Of a DNA stretch of 64,000 nt, positions 11,721-22,559 are shown piece by piece. Position numbers and translations under genes: made by a program. Each line of letters begins with the position of its first letter. Position 1 is the stretch's first letter. The notes below the pieces were generated by a model that was given only the letters and a program-made list of their open reading frames with translations, was not told where the DNA came from and did not search any database. This DNA comes from Auriscalpium vulgare (Eukaryota > Basidiomycota > Agaricomycetes > Russulales > Auriscalpiaceae), in the NCBI GenBank assembly GCA_019915015.1, contig JAHBBC010000007.1:806001-870000 (forward strand), given 5' to 3'.

Positions 11721-12949
11721 ATGGCGAATTTTAAGTTGTCTGTCCAGCAATTCATTGGCCTCACCGTGTTCTCCTCCTACTTCTCCATCATCCTGTCCTT
11801 GTTCTATGTCATTGTCAAATCCTTCCGAATTGATGCCACTTTGAAGGCTCAAGGCTCAGGCTCCCGTAGCCAACGCATCACATACGCTGTATTGACTACG
11901 GCGTCGTTCGCGCATACTTGGTATTGTGAGCCGATCCTTTGTTTATATCCATTCGTAACTAATCTGATGACAGATATGTTCGCATTCCTGAAAGTAAGTT
12001 GCTACGTCACGCTTAGGCTGCTCTAACACCCACCACCTTTCAGTGGAGTTTTCTGGATCACGAGCATGCTACTGGCGTGAATTCGACGGGAGCCCCTCAT
12101 CTTTCAAACATTGCCGATTGGCTTTGGGATACGGGCCTCTTCGAGCAGGCCTGGAACGCCGTGTGTCTACGGCCGCACAACTGGTGGTGGAGCGAACATC
12201 TCTGTCTCTTCACCGTCAGCTTCTGGACTGTTTTCTTGTTGTACGAAGGTAAGCCATAGCTCCTCTCCGATGAACTTCCACTGAGAGACGGCGGTGTAGG
12301 CAGAAGACGCAATGTGAAGCATTTATGGGCATACATGCTGTTCGGTCAGTTGGTGGCCATCTCCGTCGCATGCAATCTCTTTTTCCTGGCATTGGTCCTC
12401 CGCGCCGACCCCTCCATCTCAAGACCGAAGACCAAATTGCAGAAGCTGGATACCAAGACTGTCCCATTTTTATTATGGGTCAGCGTGGCGATTTCCCTGT
12501 TCACGGTCCTCCTCGTCCCCCATTCAGTTGCGCACAACTACTTCCTCTTCAACCTCCTCGTGATGCATTCCCTTCCTTTCGTTCCCCTCCTGTCCTCGGA
12601 AGCACTCCTATCGTCTGCACTTCTTCGCATCCGCCTCCGAACGCTCTTCGGCATCACCGCGGTTTTGGCTGTCTCAGCGCGCATCGTCACAACGTCCACT
12701 TTGCTCGCTTCGCTGCCGCCGGGTATTCGATCGTCGCCTCGGGAAGTGATACGTTTCCTCTGGGAGGTGCTCCACTCGCATCCTGCGCAGTCATCCATAG
12801 GTTGGGATGTAATCTGGGCGACAATCTCTTTTCTTGTGTGGACTGTGACGGGGTCCCGTCGTACAATGTTCGGTCGGCACCTATCTTTTTTTTCGTTATC
12901 CGGAATTGTATCTGTCGGTGTCGTGGTCATAGCCTTAGCTGCTCGCTGA
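11721..12949 (+). CDS. Polytopic membrane protein, unknown family
   Basis: Not recognised by name. Four exons give about 370 residues with roughly eight hydrophobic segments: LSVQQFIGLTVFSSYFSIILSLFYVIV near the start, TYAVLTTASFAHTWY, LCLFTVSFWTVFLLYE, LWAYMLFGQLVAISVACNLFFLALVL, PFLLWVSVAISLFTVLLVP, FLFNLLVMHSLPFVPLL, LFGITAVLAVSARIV and IVSVGVVVIALAAR at the C-terminus. The introns fit phase exactly: 11924-11971 region, the short exon MFAFLK, then WSFLDHEHATGVNSTGAPHLSN. A conserved-looking hydrophilic loop contains DWLWDTGLFEQAWNAV and HNWWWSEH. I chose the ATG at 11721 (CACCATGG context); an in-frame ATG at 11643 would add 26 residues. Likely an endomembrane protein; function unknown. 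Divergent from the RBM39-like gene. Confidence 0.72.
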
Positions 12950-13298
12950 CTTCAAGAGTTGCGCATGAAGGTGCGCAGGCTCAACTTCGTGCCCATGTTG
13001 ACGCTGATTTACTCGTATAGTAGTCCTTCGTAAGGATATCGAGTATGAAGCGCTGTTTAATTGAATTTGATACTTGAAGTTGCTGCGACCCTTTAAAGTT
13101 TATACACGCAAGCCCGCAAGCGATCTGGGCGGCACTGATGCCTGGTCTGAAACGTAATGTCCACTTCCACGTCCAGTAGGCATGGCCCAATGGTTGTCAG
13201 TCTCGATCGGAATCCCTGGTCGCTACATATACGATCCAGCCTGCTCATTGAAATTCAATTCGTCCTCTTGACGACCCCCACGTCCTCCTCTGGTCACA
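12950..13298. other. Intergenic, no gene seen
   Basis: Contains the 3' end of the membrane protein gene and the promoter of the next plus-strand gene, including a pyrimidine-rich run ahead of the ATG at 13299. Nothing else is supported. Confidence 0.45.
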
Positions 13299-14078
13299 AT
13301 GTACCGTCCATCCACCCTTTCCTTACTGTCTACGCTTTCTTCCGAACAGACTTTCAGCCTCGAAGATGAGGCGATGCGACAATCATTGCAAGGCTCAATG
13401 GGCGTCCTGGTTGCTGCTTTCCAAAGGCTGTCTATCTCAGATCTCCCAGCTTCCCTGGCCCTGGAGGACGCTGCCGTTGAGGACCTGGTCTTGGTGTTCT
13501 CGGCCATGACCATCTCTCACTCGACATCCTGGGACGGAGACGACGACATCACAGTTGTGGAAGAGGACGAGGAGGGGAGATGCAAAGTGTGCGACTTCGA
13601 TGAGGAGTCAGAGTCACCAGATCTTGCGAGTTCGTCTGCGACCAGAGTCGAGCACCTCACCCCGCCCTCCCATTCCTTCTCGTCGGACTCCCTGGCTTTC
13701 GAGTCCCCCCTAATCATCGTGGAACCTCCCCCGTCGGATTTGGCGATCGACCACTTGTTCAGCCCGAACCCATCTCCATGTCTCACCCGGTCTGTTCGCC
13801 GCCCCTCGTTCACATACACGCTTCCGCGTATCCACATCTCCATCTCCCCCTCCCCGTCCATGGAGGCGCCTTCGCCCACTCACCTCCAGACGACGTTCGG
13901 CCTGTTCGCTGATGTCTTCCCAGAGCTGTCGGCGACGGCTTCGATGGACTACGCGTTTGACACAGCGAACATCGCCCTTCAAAACTACGCGACGGGCCTA
14001 TCAAAGCCATTCGACCTCCCCGCCTTCACCCTACCGAAGCCATTCGTCCTGTTCAATGGTCGAGGCCTTACTGCTTGA
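13299..14078 (+). CDS. Uncharacterised Ser/Pro-rich 259-residue protein
   Basis: Single-exon gene, unusual for this window. I do not recognise a family. The N-terminal part (about 1-75) looks helical and folded (MYRPSTLSLLSTLSSEQTFS, GSMGVLVAAFQRLSISDLP, ALEDAAVEDLVLVFSAM). It is followed by an acidic stretch (DGDDDITVVEEDEEG), a Ser/Pro-rich disordered middle, and a C-terminal segment FGLFADVFPELSATASMDYAF ending LPKPFVLFNGRGLTA. There is no signal peptide or membrane segment. Codon use resembles that of its neighbours. The paired PFDLPAFTLPKPF motif near the end may be a short binding peptide (inference). Confidence 0.6.
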   Translation: MYRPSTLSLLSTLSSEQTFSLEDEAMRQSLQGSMGVLVAAFQRLSISDLPASLALEDAAVEDLVLVFSAMTISHSTSWDGDDDITVVEEDEEGRCKVCDFDEESESPDLASSSATRVEHLTPPSHSFSSDSLAFESPLIIVEPPPSDLAIDHLFSPNPSPCLTRSVRRPSFTYTLPRIHISISPSPSMEAPSPTHLQTTFGLFADVFPELSATASMDYAFDTANIALQNYATGLSKPFDLPAFTLPKPFVLFNGRGLTA

Positions 14079-14174
14079 GATCAGAACCTTGAATGGAGGT
14101 AAGAGTATGGCTAGTGCTCTTTATCGCTTCAATTGAAGATACGAATACAACAGGAGTTAGCAACGTCCGCTACT

Positions 14175-15579
14175 TCATGACAGACCGAGCCTGGCCCGCT
14201 CACGCTTCTCTCCCTGCGCGAGCTCGCTCTCTTCCGATAGCGTGTATAGTTTGTTCAATGGATTGGCATCACCCTCCTTCTCCAGGTCGGCCTCGATCTT
14301 CGTAAATTCCCGTTGGAACTTCCCGTTCAACACCTGGACAGATAACAAGGTGAGAAAACACAGGCAAGAGAAACGGAGTGAGTTTCCGACCTGGTTGTGA
14401 AGGATATCCTTGAAGTGAGCGCGGATTGGCGTGCCGTTAATCCTCGAGGCGCCGCTGAGTTGGCCATATTGCGAGACAATCGAGTGGTGCTTGAGCTGGA
14501 TGATGATCCCTACCGTCAGCGACTGTGCATCTGCCGAGATATTCAAAAGCTGACCTGTCTGATGAACCCGTCCTCCGCAGCAGCCTCAAAGATCTCCGCG
14601 GGCTCCTTGGACATCCACCTGCAAGGTGCATCAGCATCACACCAAGATCACCGCATACGAAGCTCACATCTGGTATGCAAGGGCCCCGTCAGTGCACCCA
14701 GCTTCCTTCAGAACGCTGTAAGCCTCCCGGAAGAGCGCGATGATGTTCGGCCACAGAGCTTGCTCGGCGAAGAGGTCCATGGATGTCTCCTCGCGGACGG
14801 AAGAAGAAATCGCGCCAGTCTTTGTTGCACCGATGGCCCGGGACAGTGCCAATGCGATTGGCAGCGCGCTGCCGGTCCCGTCTTGCTCGACAGAGACGAA
14901 GCAAGGGAAACCCTTGCCCTTCACATATAACGACCGCACAGAGGAGCCAATCATACTGATCATCGGGTCAGAGGGTGATTGGCCAAATCGCAGATGTCGA
15001 AAGTAGTCACCGAGGGGCAACCATGACGACATCCAGAGTTGGCTTGAAATCCAGAAGCTTGTAGAAAACGTTGTACCCGCTCGCAACCACGACAGTAGCC
15101 GAGCTCTTCAGCTTGGGAGAAAAACTCTCGTTGAATACGCGTGGCTGCACTTGGTCCGGAATGAGCAGGAACACAACTGGGGAACCTCGCGTCAGGGCAG
15201 GTCAGGCGACAGAACGCATCGCGGGACATTAATACCATCGGCGACTTCCGCGGCCTTGCTGAAATCGTGCTCTACAGTGAAACCTTTGGCCTTGGCATCC
15301 GCAGCTTAGTCGTCTTTCCGGTTTGCGATGATGATCTGGTCATTGGGAATGCCAGAGTCGCGCAGGTTTTGAGCCTGGGCAGCGCCCTGGTTGCCGAAGC
15401 TATGCGTCCATCGTCAGATCACATGGAAGAACTGAAAGTCGGGCACGTACCCCAGGAATACGATGGTTTTACCCTTGAGGTGCTTGATGTCCGTATCAGA
15501 GTCGTAGTAGCTGCGGAGGCTCGCCAGTCAGTGCAACGCGTCCGAGCACGCGGTAAGTCCTGGCTCACATGTTGGCCAT
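14175..15579 (-). CDS. Class I (bacterial-type) ketol-acid reductoisomerase-like, with in-frame stop
   Basis: KARI converts acetolactate or acetohydroxybutyrate to dihydroxy acids in branched-chain amino-acid synthesis using NADPH. Exons read MANIYYDSDTDIKHLKGKTIVFLG, then FGNQGAAQAQNL (Rossmann GxGxxG-type turn), DSGIPNDQIIIANRKDD, a stop codon TAA at 15306-15308, then AADAKAKGFTVEHDFSKAAEVAD. Next come VVFLLIPDQVQPRVF, VVVASGYNVFYKLL, DVVMVAPRMIGSSVRS, and the C-terminal part with SSVREETSMDLFAEQALWPNII (the E-D-F-E metal-site region) and FREAYSVLKEAGC. It ends ELAQGEKRERARLGLS. No GT lies between the Rossmann turn and the TAA, so an intron cannot remove the stop. The rest is intact. It is either a recent pseudogene or a base error. 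This short form differs from mitochondrial Ilv5. Confidence 0.78.
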
Positions 15580-15947
15580 TGCAGACGATAACAAACGCAG
15601 GAAGTCGAGAGATGAGTATTTCGGGATACGGAGCCCCGCACTTTATAGAACCAAGTGGCATCATACGCTTTAGACGGAAAGAACGTTAACAGAGGTCAAG
15701 TGTCGCGGCGCAAGTGACGTTCAGCCTCGGAAACCGCCGGCGGGCAGCGGGCAACGGCGGGCCGCGGTCCGTGGCAATGGGCGCGACTCGGAGCTGTCTT
15801 CCATCCAGCGTCTCATGATCTCCTCGAAGGCCAAAATACTCGTCCAACAGGGCGGCCAATGCGCGCGGGCATTTCTCCTCGGCGTCGCATGGACGGTCTT
15901 GCGTGGAGTTCTGCCCAGTCCACTTACTCGACAGCTCCGGTTACACC
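15580..15947. promoter_or_regulatory. Divergent promoter region, KARI-like / L-rhamnose dehydrogenase
   Basis: 368 bp separate the two start codons. The middle (about 15730-15780) is very GC-rich with repeated CGGCGGGC-like words. No TATA box or specific operator is evident. Inferred promoter only. Confidence 0.4.
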
Positions 15948-17024
15948 ATGTCTAGGCTCCTCCAAGGTCGTGTCGTCTGCATCACTGGCTCATCTCGAGG
16001 TATTGGCAGGGCCTGTGCGGTTGAATGCGCTAAACATGGTGCCACCGCGCTAATTCTGCACTACCTGGGAGATGAGACTGTAGACGAAGTCATCGCGCTC
16101 GAGAAAGAGATCGTCTCTGTGCACCCGCACGCTAAGACCCAGCGCGTGCCAGGAGACATAAGTAAGCCTGAAGTTTCTATGCAGGTATGTAACTCTGTTT
16201 TCTTTTGTGGAAGGGGACCGAAGCCTCGCCAGATCGTCGAAGCAGGCGTCAAAGCTTTCGGACGCATCGGTATGGTGTCTCGCAATTGCGTAGCTCGTGG
16301 CTGCAGAGTCTGATGATACGTCATGCTGGGAAGACGTCCTTGTCAGTAATGCTGGCATATGCCAGTTTTCAGAGTTTCTCGACGTGTCAGTTAAACTATG
16401 GCAACGGACTCGGAGCGTAAATCTCGACGGATCATTCTACATCACCCAAGGTCGCGTTCACTTCCTTCTTTGCTCGTTGTCAAGTAGTACTCAACTTTTG
16501 TACGCCTTAGCCGTCGCCAAGCAAATGAAGAACCAAACGCCGCAGGGCGGTCCGATCATTGGTATCTCATCCATCTCCGCGTTGGTGGGGGGTGGCCAGC
16601 AAGTGTACGCTCTCCTTCCCCAATATGCCGCGTCTCCCAATGAGACCCCCTAATCCCAGCCACTACACCCCGACCAAGGCCGGCATTCTGTCTTTGATGC
16701 AGAGCACCGCCGTTGCGCTTGGTCGTTACAATATCCGCGCCAACGCCATCCTGCCAGGTACCATCGCGACCCGGGACATTAACAAGGAAGACCTGTCAAA
16801 TGAGGATAAGCGCAAATGCATGGAGAGTAGAACGGCGCTTGGAAGGCTTGGAAGTACGTCTGCTGTCACTTTGACTGGCGTTTTGTTTTCCTGCTGACGG
16901 GGTCCGAAACGAAGAGCCGGATGATGTTGCGGGCCCTGTTGTCTTCTTGGCGAGCGATCTGGCGAAGTATGTCACGGGCGCATCGTTGCTGGTCGATGGC
17001 GGGCTGTTCGTTAACCTCCAGTGA
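15948..17024 (+). CDS. RHA1: L-rhamnose 1-dehydrogenase (SDR)
   Basis: Short-chain dehydrogenase that oxidises L-rhamnose to rhamnono-lactone, the first step of the non-phosphorylated fungal pathway. It starts [20 protein letters not shown] (TGxxxGIG cofactor motif), then [17 protein letters not shown] (NAG), [11 protein letters not shown] and [18 protein letters not shown] with the catalytic Ser. [20 protein letters not shown] carries YxxxK, and [18 protein letters not shown] and [20 protein letters not shown] follow, ending [12 protein letters not shown]. These blocks match the Scheffersomyces stipitis RHA1 / Aspergillus LraA type closely, especially [13 protein letters not shown] and [10 protein letters not shown]. 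There are five or six introns of about 45-60 nt; the one after GGQQ (GTACGC...CAG) keeps phase. The cofactor (NAD versus NADP) is not clear. The rest of the rhamnose pathway is not visible nearby. Confidence 0.87.
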
Positions 17025-17096
17025 TCCTGGGAGAAGTACGCGTGCAAAAACATGTATTTTTCTGATACGATGCACTACAGAATTGCGCTACGGAAT

Positions 17097-17843
17097 TTAG
17101 GGCTTGACAGCAACACCGAGAGACTGCCCATTGATGACGACGGGCGCAGCGTCGACCAGAACGGTGGCCCATCTGGTCCACGTCTTCCCTGGGTTTCTCC
17201 ATGCATGCATAGTGCCCTGATTTATGAGCGTGTCTCCTGGCGTGCTGAGACACCTTTCCGACCCATCCTCAGTGATCGCGACCAGCTCTCCAGAGACTGC
17301 GTTAGGCTTTCGTATCAGTCCTCGTCTTACGCATGGCTCGCAACGACTCACTGAGGATATTCAAATCGACAGAACTCGTGCGGTGCTAGACGGTGTGCGA
17401 TAAGCTTCGGAGACGGACTCGCGCGCGAAGGTGGACCTACCAACGGTGTCGACGAGCCCGGAGCAAGGTCTGTGAAGCGAAAGTTTGCGCCATTGGGTAG
17501 GACAAGGCCCAGTGTCGACGCAGGTATTTTCCTGCTTGTACCGTCAAGCCTAATAGTATGATGAGGACCATAGCAGTCGTCGAAGGGGTCATGAGCAAAC
17601 GTACTTGAGGTTGTTGTCGTTCCCAGGCATCCCTTCTACCGTCCACAGCGGTACGGTCTTCACACCAGGAAACCCGGGTTCAACCTGTAGCACTGATTGT
17701 GAGTGTAGAAAGAGCGATCCACCAACTAGACATACCATCGACGTTATGGCAGTGTCGCTTTGGATAGTTGCCGCTCCGTCACCTGTGTGGCCCGTCACGA
17801 CACGGCGCACATCGGGCAGCGTAAGAGCACTGTTGTCAGCCAT
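17097..17843 (-). CDS. Cupin-domain protein
   Basis: Single-domain cupin of about 180 residues, conserved in fungi but of unknown reaction; often annotated 'cupin 2 conserved barrel'. It begins MADNSALTLPDVRRVVTGH, then VLQVEPGFPGVKTVPLWTVEGMPGNDNN and a segment in frame with RKFAH. The barrel core reads LHRTSSVDLNILISGELVAITEDG and GDTLINQGTMHAWRNPGKTWTR, ending DAAPVVINGQSLGVAVKP. The pair H...SVDLNIL and QGTMHAW matches the two cupin motifs; the usual metal site is only partly conserved (His in HAW present). Introns are about 40-60 nt and fit phase, e.g. after NIL. It is convergent with the rhamnose dehydrogenase gene, with a gap of only 72 bp. Confidence 0.78.
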
Positions 17844-18263
17844 TGGCACGCTCTCGATACAAGCAACGAAGGTAAATGGGCTGGTTGCAGGCCGCCGTCG
17901 TCTCATGCAGGTCCTTTATATGAAAGAAAGCGTCCTATCGGACCAAGCGGGAAATGCATGTCTACCCCGAGGAAACCTGGATAATACATCGCGACAGGCA
18001 GTCGATCACGATGGAAGTTCGTCGCGATGGCGTTGGTGCCAGGCCATGGAGATTAGAGAGAGTCTGTCCATCCCCTCGGACTGTTGATCGCCGCACTTCT
18101 AGCGGCCGGCCCGCTGCATTAGCGATTGACAAGATGCAGTGTAAAGATTGACCGGACACAGAACAACGGAGTAGGTCGATCTTTCGCGATAGTACACCGA
18201 ACATGGAACAGACAGACGGCTCGAGCATAGATAGCTAAGTAGGATAACTAACAGCACAACGGT
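17844..18263. other. Intergenic, no gene seen
   Basis: 420 bp holding the cupin gene promoter and the PEX16 3' end. Overlapping short ORFs on both strands look random. No repeat or RNA gene recognised. Confidence 0.45.
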
Positions 18264-19624
18264 CTACGAGGAGGTATCTGCGATAGGATGTCAGCGCTGA
18301 GCGTTAACAGCCGTAGCAATGACGCACAGTAGTAGTACTCGTCGATCAGTGGCATCCAGTCCCGTAAGAAAGCGCCCAGAATGCCAACGACTGGGATCCG
18401 CACTGTACCGTCCGCGAGGGACTCTAACTTGGGCCTGAGCGCGAATGTCAGCGATCTACGCCTTTAACCAGGGAAATCACGCACCTGGTCCAAGACTCCC
18501 AGATAGATCCTCGGAAGAGATACCAGAGAAGATCCCTGTCCCTCCGGGCGTATTCCGAGCGCTCAAGCGTGGAAGAATTGGAAGGGGTTCGGCGCAGGTT
18601 GCGCGACAATAGCTCCAAAACCAGGGATACCACCAGGGGGCGACTAGATTTGGGCTCAGACGATAGCAGGATCACTTGGAAGGTGGTGAGTCGAGAGACT
18701 GGATAAGGCGGCCCCAAGGCGAACGGCACATACCGTAAATAAGAGGCCGCAATATAAATACACCCTCAGCGAGCCATTCTTTTGGAGTCGCGAACGGCTT
18801 CACGAGAGATGTGGGGCTTTTCACAGCCGAGGTGGTGAGGGCTTTGGCAAGAAGGAAGTCTTCGATGGCAGACGTCTGCTTCGTCGGCGGGGGTGTGGTA
18901 AGCAATGGGTGTGGCGGCAATGGCGCGTGGTTGTTCTTGAGGTGGTCGGGCGTTGTAGGGGGCGACGATGCCGGGGAGGAGGGGGCAAGAGTCGGGGATG
19001 ATGAGTTGGACGGAGGTGGGAGGGTCGATGGATCGATGTCGCGCTCGGGAATGGGCGGCAGGAGCAATGGCCGTCGTGTGATACGCAGCAGCACGAATTT
19101 CAGGATCGCCCTGTGGTCACAACATGAGGATGCCGAGTTGAGATGAATACGACGCGACTCACTTGATTGCTTCCAACAAGATGATCCCTCGCCACCGGGT
19201 AGTGGACGAGGTCTTCCGCCGCAGCCCCATCTCGATAAGGAGCTCCACGAAGCGAGTGAGCTCGAGGACCCGAGCTACCCACCGGTAGCGAGTGTGATGG
19301 TCCGCCCATGCGCGGGTGTAGCGGGTATGCAAGGACGGCGGCAGTAGCGGCTTGTGCTTTGGCTGGTTGTCGACGGCCCTGGCGAGCAACGTGTCGTGGT
19401 AGAGACTGAGGGCATTGAGGGAAGCGGAGACTGCACGCGGCGATGATCAGGTTGAGCGCAGGAAGCAAGGAGAGAGGGCACTGACGGGCCTCGGATGCTA
19501 GCTCTGCGTCCTTGAAGCGGCCGGGAAGGAGCCAGGTGATGGAGCGGAGGGTGGACTCGAGGGACGAGATGGTCGAGACGTTGTTGATCAGAAACGATTC
19601 ATAGCGAGCGAGGGCGGACGACAT
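18264..19624 (-). CDS. PEX16: Peroxin-16
   Basis: Peroxisomal membrane protein needed for membrane-protein import and peroxisome biogenesis from the ER. Exons encode MSSALARYESFLINNVSTISSLESTLRSITWLLPGRFKDAELASEA, then ALSLYHDTLL and DHHTRYRWVARVLELTRFVELLIEMGLRRK. A Pro/Ser-rich insertion follows (PPPSNSSSPTLAPSSPASSP), then SLVKPFATPKEWLAEGVFILRPLIY, LLWYLFRGSIWESWTR, and finally GAFLRDWMPLIDEYYYYTSS. The signatures ITWLLPGRF, RPLIY, LRG-like FRGSIWE and DEYYYYT are typical of fungal PEX16. The last intron (near 18275-18322) falls inside the Tyr run, and the stop is at 18264-18266. It has a divergent 267-bp promoter shared with the coiled-coil gene. Confidence 0.9.
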
Positions 19625-19891
19625 TGACGGTGGGGGCAGCGGAGACAGCGTGCAAGCTTTCCATGTGCGGGGTTCATGGCATGCCGGGGACTGCACCTGA
19701 TTCTGCGGTCCGGGGACCTGTGGACCGTGTCTTCCCACACTCTCGCGCTGCAGGACAATGCGCGAGTCTAAGGCCTCGGCGCTTCAGGCCAACGTCTCTG
19801 CCTCCCACACGGCTTGCCATCAACGTTCTCCTCCACGAGGTATATAGCCTCCTCGCAAAGCGACGGCGCCCTCGATCCGCCCCCCACCACC

Positions 19892-21588
19892 ATGCCGTCC
19901 GACCGCCCGCTTGCATATTTCCAGGCCAGTCCCGTCCGCGGTCAGCTCGAGCCATACGACAGCAGCACAAGAGCAGGATGGCGCTACCTACAGTGCACCG
20001 ACACTCCCAACGAGCTCAAAGTGTGTAGCTCGCGTTCTGCTCGACCATTTTTCCATCGATCTAATTCGCGGCAGGTCCTGCTGCCGCCCCGGACCGCGAC
20101 CCTCTACGCGGCACTGCTGGCCTACGAGCAGCAAGAGCTTGCCAAGGGCAGGGGCGCAAACTGGGACCGCATCCTCGAGATACGCCATCTCAAGGACCGT
20201 ATGATCCGCAAGTGCCAGCGCCTCGCACCCTCCGCCCCGAGAGGGAGCGCAATGTACCGCATCATCCACGCCAGCCCCGATTTTCGCCTGCGGGAGATGG
20301 AGAAATGGCTGAAAGATCGTGAAGGCGGCCGGAGCACGAAGGAGGCGACCAGGAAAGAGTCGGTGGACACCATGAGGACGCGCTCCCAGTCCCCTGCCCC
20401 GTCAGGGTACACCCATGCGACGCGGTCGACCCATACCCCGCGCTCGTCCCGGCATTCCCAAGCCTCCACAACCACGCGCAACCCCCCGTCGCAGCGAGTG
20501 TCGAACAGTCGGCGGCGCGCCTCCGTCTCCCCGCGGAGCACGATCTACACGGAGTCCTTGACGTCCACTGGATCTCAGCGACACTCGCCAACCACGGCTC
20601 CGAGAAATCCATATCTTTCACCCGTTGTGGAGGAGTCCACCATCCCGACGCCCTCAAGCCCACATCGCCCATCGACCCCGCCGCCGCTCCCCAATCCCTA
20701 CGGCGACACGCCCTCCGCCGAGCGCTATGCTGCTGCAGTAGCCGCAGTGACTGGCGTTGAGAACCCCGAGCCGCGCCCCGATGTCACCTCTCCCGAGCCG
20801 CTGCCCTACCTCTACCGCCCGCCTAGCGTGCACATGCCGCCCTCGATGATGCAAACGCTCGGCATCCCACCTCTCCCTGATTTGTCGCAGCCTGCATCCA
20901 CCATGATGGAAATGCCTGTCCCCGAGCCGGCGATGATCATGCCTGAGCCGACGGTGCCCCCCATCGAGGGCCCCAGGTCGTACGGCGGCTCGGAGCTGAG
21001 CTCAGCCGCGCCGAGTCCGCCGTCCGAGGCGGCGGAAGGTGTCGCGCCGCGCCACACTTTGACAAGGCGGCGTAGCAGCCTCAGGCAGACGGCTGGGCGG
21101 TCGGGGAAAGTTGTGTCGTGGGCTATGGACCGTGATTGGACGGACATGACAAAGTTCGATCACATCGTGTATGCGGCGGAAGCAGCAGGTGAGCCTCCTC
21201 GTTGTCTTAACTTCACGACAGCTAAGTGCGTATGCGCAGGCGAAGAGCTCGACCATGCCCGCCATAAGTTCCAGGAAGAGATATCTGGCATCAAGGACCT
21301 ACGTACGAACATCTCGGTTGCCCTCGAGCGCCTGAGGATCGAGACAGAGAAGCTGCAGATTGAGGAGACGGTCCTCCGACAGAAAGAGGAGACTATGACT
21401 GCAAGCTTCGATCGTCTCAAGGAGAAGGAGCGTAACTACAAACACAAGGGTGAGCCGTCCCCGTCGCTGTCGTGATGAAGCTACGGCCTAACTGTTATCT
21501 GTCAGTCCACGCTGCCTTGGAGGAGACCAAGCGCGTGGTGCCAATGGCCCACAAGAGTGGGCCCTCCGTCACCTCCACTCAACATTGA
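19892..21588 (+). CDS. Coiled-coil protein of unknown function
   Basis: I do not recognise the family. The N-terminal domain reads MPSDRPLAYFQASPVRGQLEPY ... VLLPPRTATLYAALLAYEQQ ... DRILEIRHLKDRMIRK. A long Ser/Pro/Thr-rich disordered region (about residues 110-370) ends with TRRRSSLRQTAGRSGKVVSWAMDRDW. After an intron comes a clear coiled coil: GEELDHARHKFQEEISGIK, ALERLRIETEKLQIEETVLRQKEE, FDRLKEKERNYKHK. A final exon after 21507 gives VHAALEETKRVVPMAHKSGP and the stop at 21586-21588. Start chosen at CACCATGCC, 19892. It may be a scaffold or cytoskeletal adaptor (inference). A decayed copy of its 3' part lies downstream. Confidence 0.7.
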
Positions 21589-22559
21589 AGTTCACGTGTT
21601 TCAGCCCTTGCAGAATCTTTCCTTGTTTAGAATTTATATTGTATATCTCAGGCGACTCTGGATTTTGGAGCTCTAGATGCCTTCTATAACTTTCACACCT
21701 ATAGCCAGTTTTGTCGTGTGATGGTGGATGCAATCGCCGTTTGATATGCACTTCGGGCTCTCCTCGTTCTCGTTGCAGCTCCGTCAACAACCCCAACCCT
21801 TGTGTAGGTCGCTCTCCACAATGTGCTTCCCACAGTATCTCATCCTCCCCGTGCATGCAGCTGTGACCTACCGTCCTACGTTGCACCGTTCGTTCTGGCC
21901 ACGCGGCGGTGACACAACTATAATGTCTTCCTACACCCCCGCCAAACCCGTACGCGACACACGCCATACGCGTCAACTCGCTAATGGCGAAAGTATGCTC
22001 TTGTACGCTGTATTTTTGCCGATCTCAGTTGCCAATGTGGGCAGGCCTCGTACACCGCTCGTTCAAACACCCGACGCTTGTCGCGCACAAGCCTTGCAAC
22101 GTGCGCTGCTACATTGACTCAAATGTTTAACTAACTGTACACAAATTATCATGTTCATGACAGTCGCTGCCCTTGGTTACTCGTGATACCGCATAAGGCG
22201 CCGGGTCTGATTGAGATGCGTTATATAAAATGTGCATCCCACCCATTACTTTGGAATGACCTTCTTAAACAGATGATGCTCTCACATAACGCTTCCGAAT
22301 GCCTTCGGTCCGAAACTCTGCAATCGGGTGGGGATCACTATCATGTACCTTCTCCTCATCCAGCGAACGTGGAAGCTGGAGCGCCGCGGGATAACATGCG
22401 ATGATTCTGAGAACTGGATATTCGGCGCGCGGAAAGGAGATGGTATCGGGGATCTGTTGCAGCAAATCCAGTGTCTGCTGAACCGCGTCCTCGCAGCCGT
22501 TCTGACAATTCTGTGTTGATAGGTAAGGGTGAAGAATATTTGGGGTAGAATGTCAAGCT
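21589..22559. other. Intergenic, AT-richer, no gene seen
   Basis: Contains the 3' flank of the coiled-coil gene and short ORFs without convincing splice sites. The part from 21589 to about 21790 resembles the flank of the decayed copy further down. Confidence 0.4.

Noticed and set aside
20122..21147. Long minus-strand frames inside the coiled-coil gene
   Set aside because: GC-rich codon bias keeps the antisense strand open; composition is unlike a protein and no splice or start signals support it.
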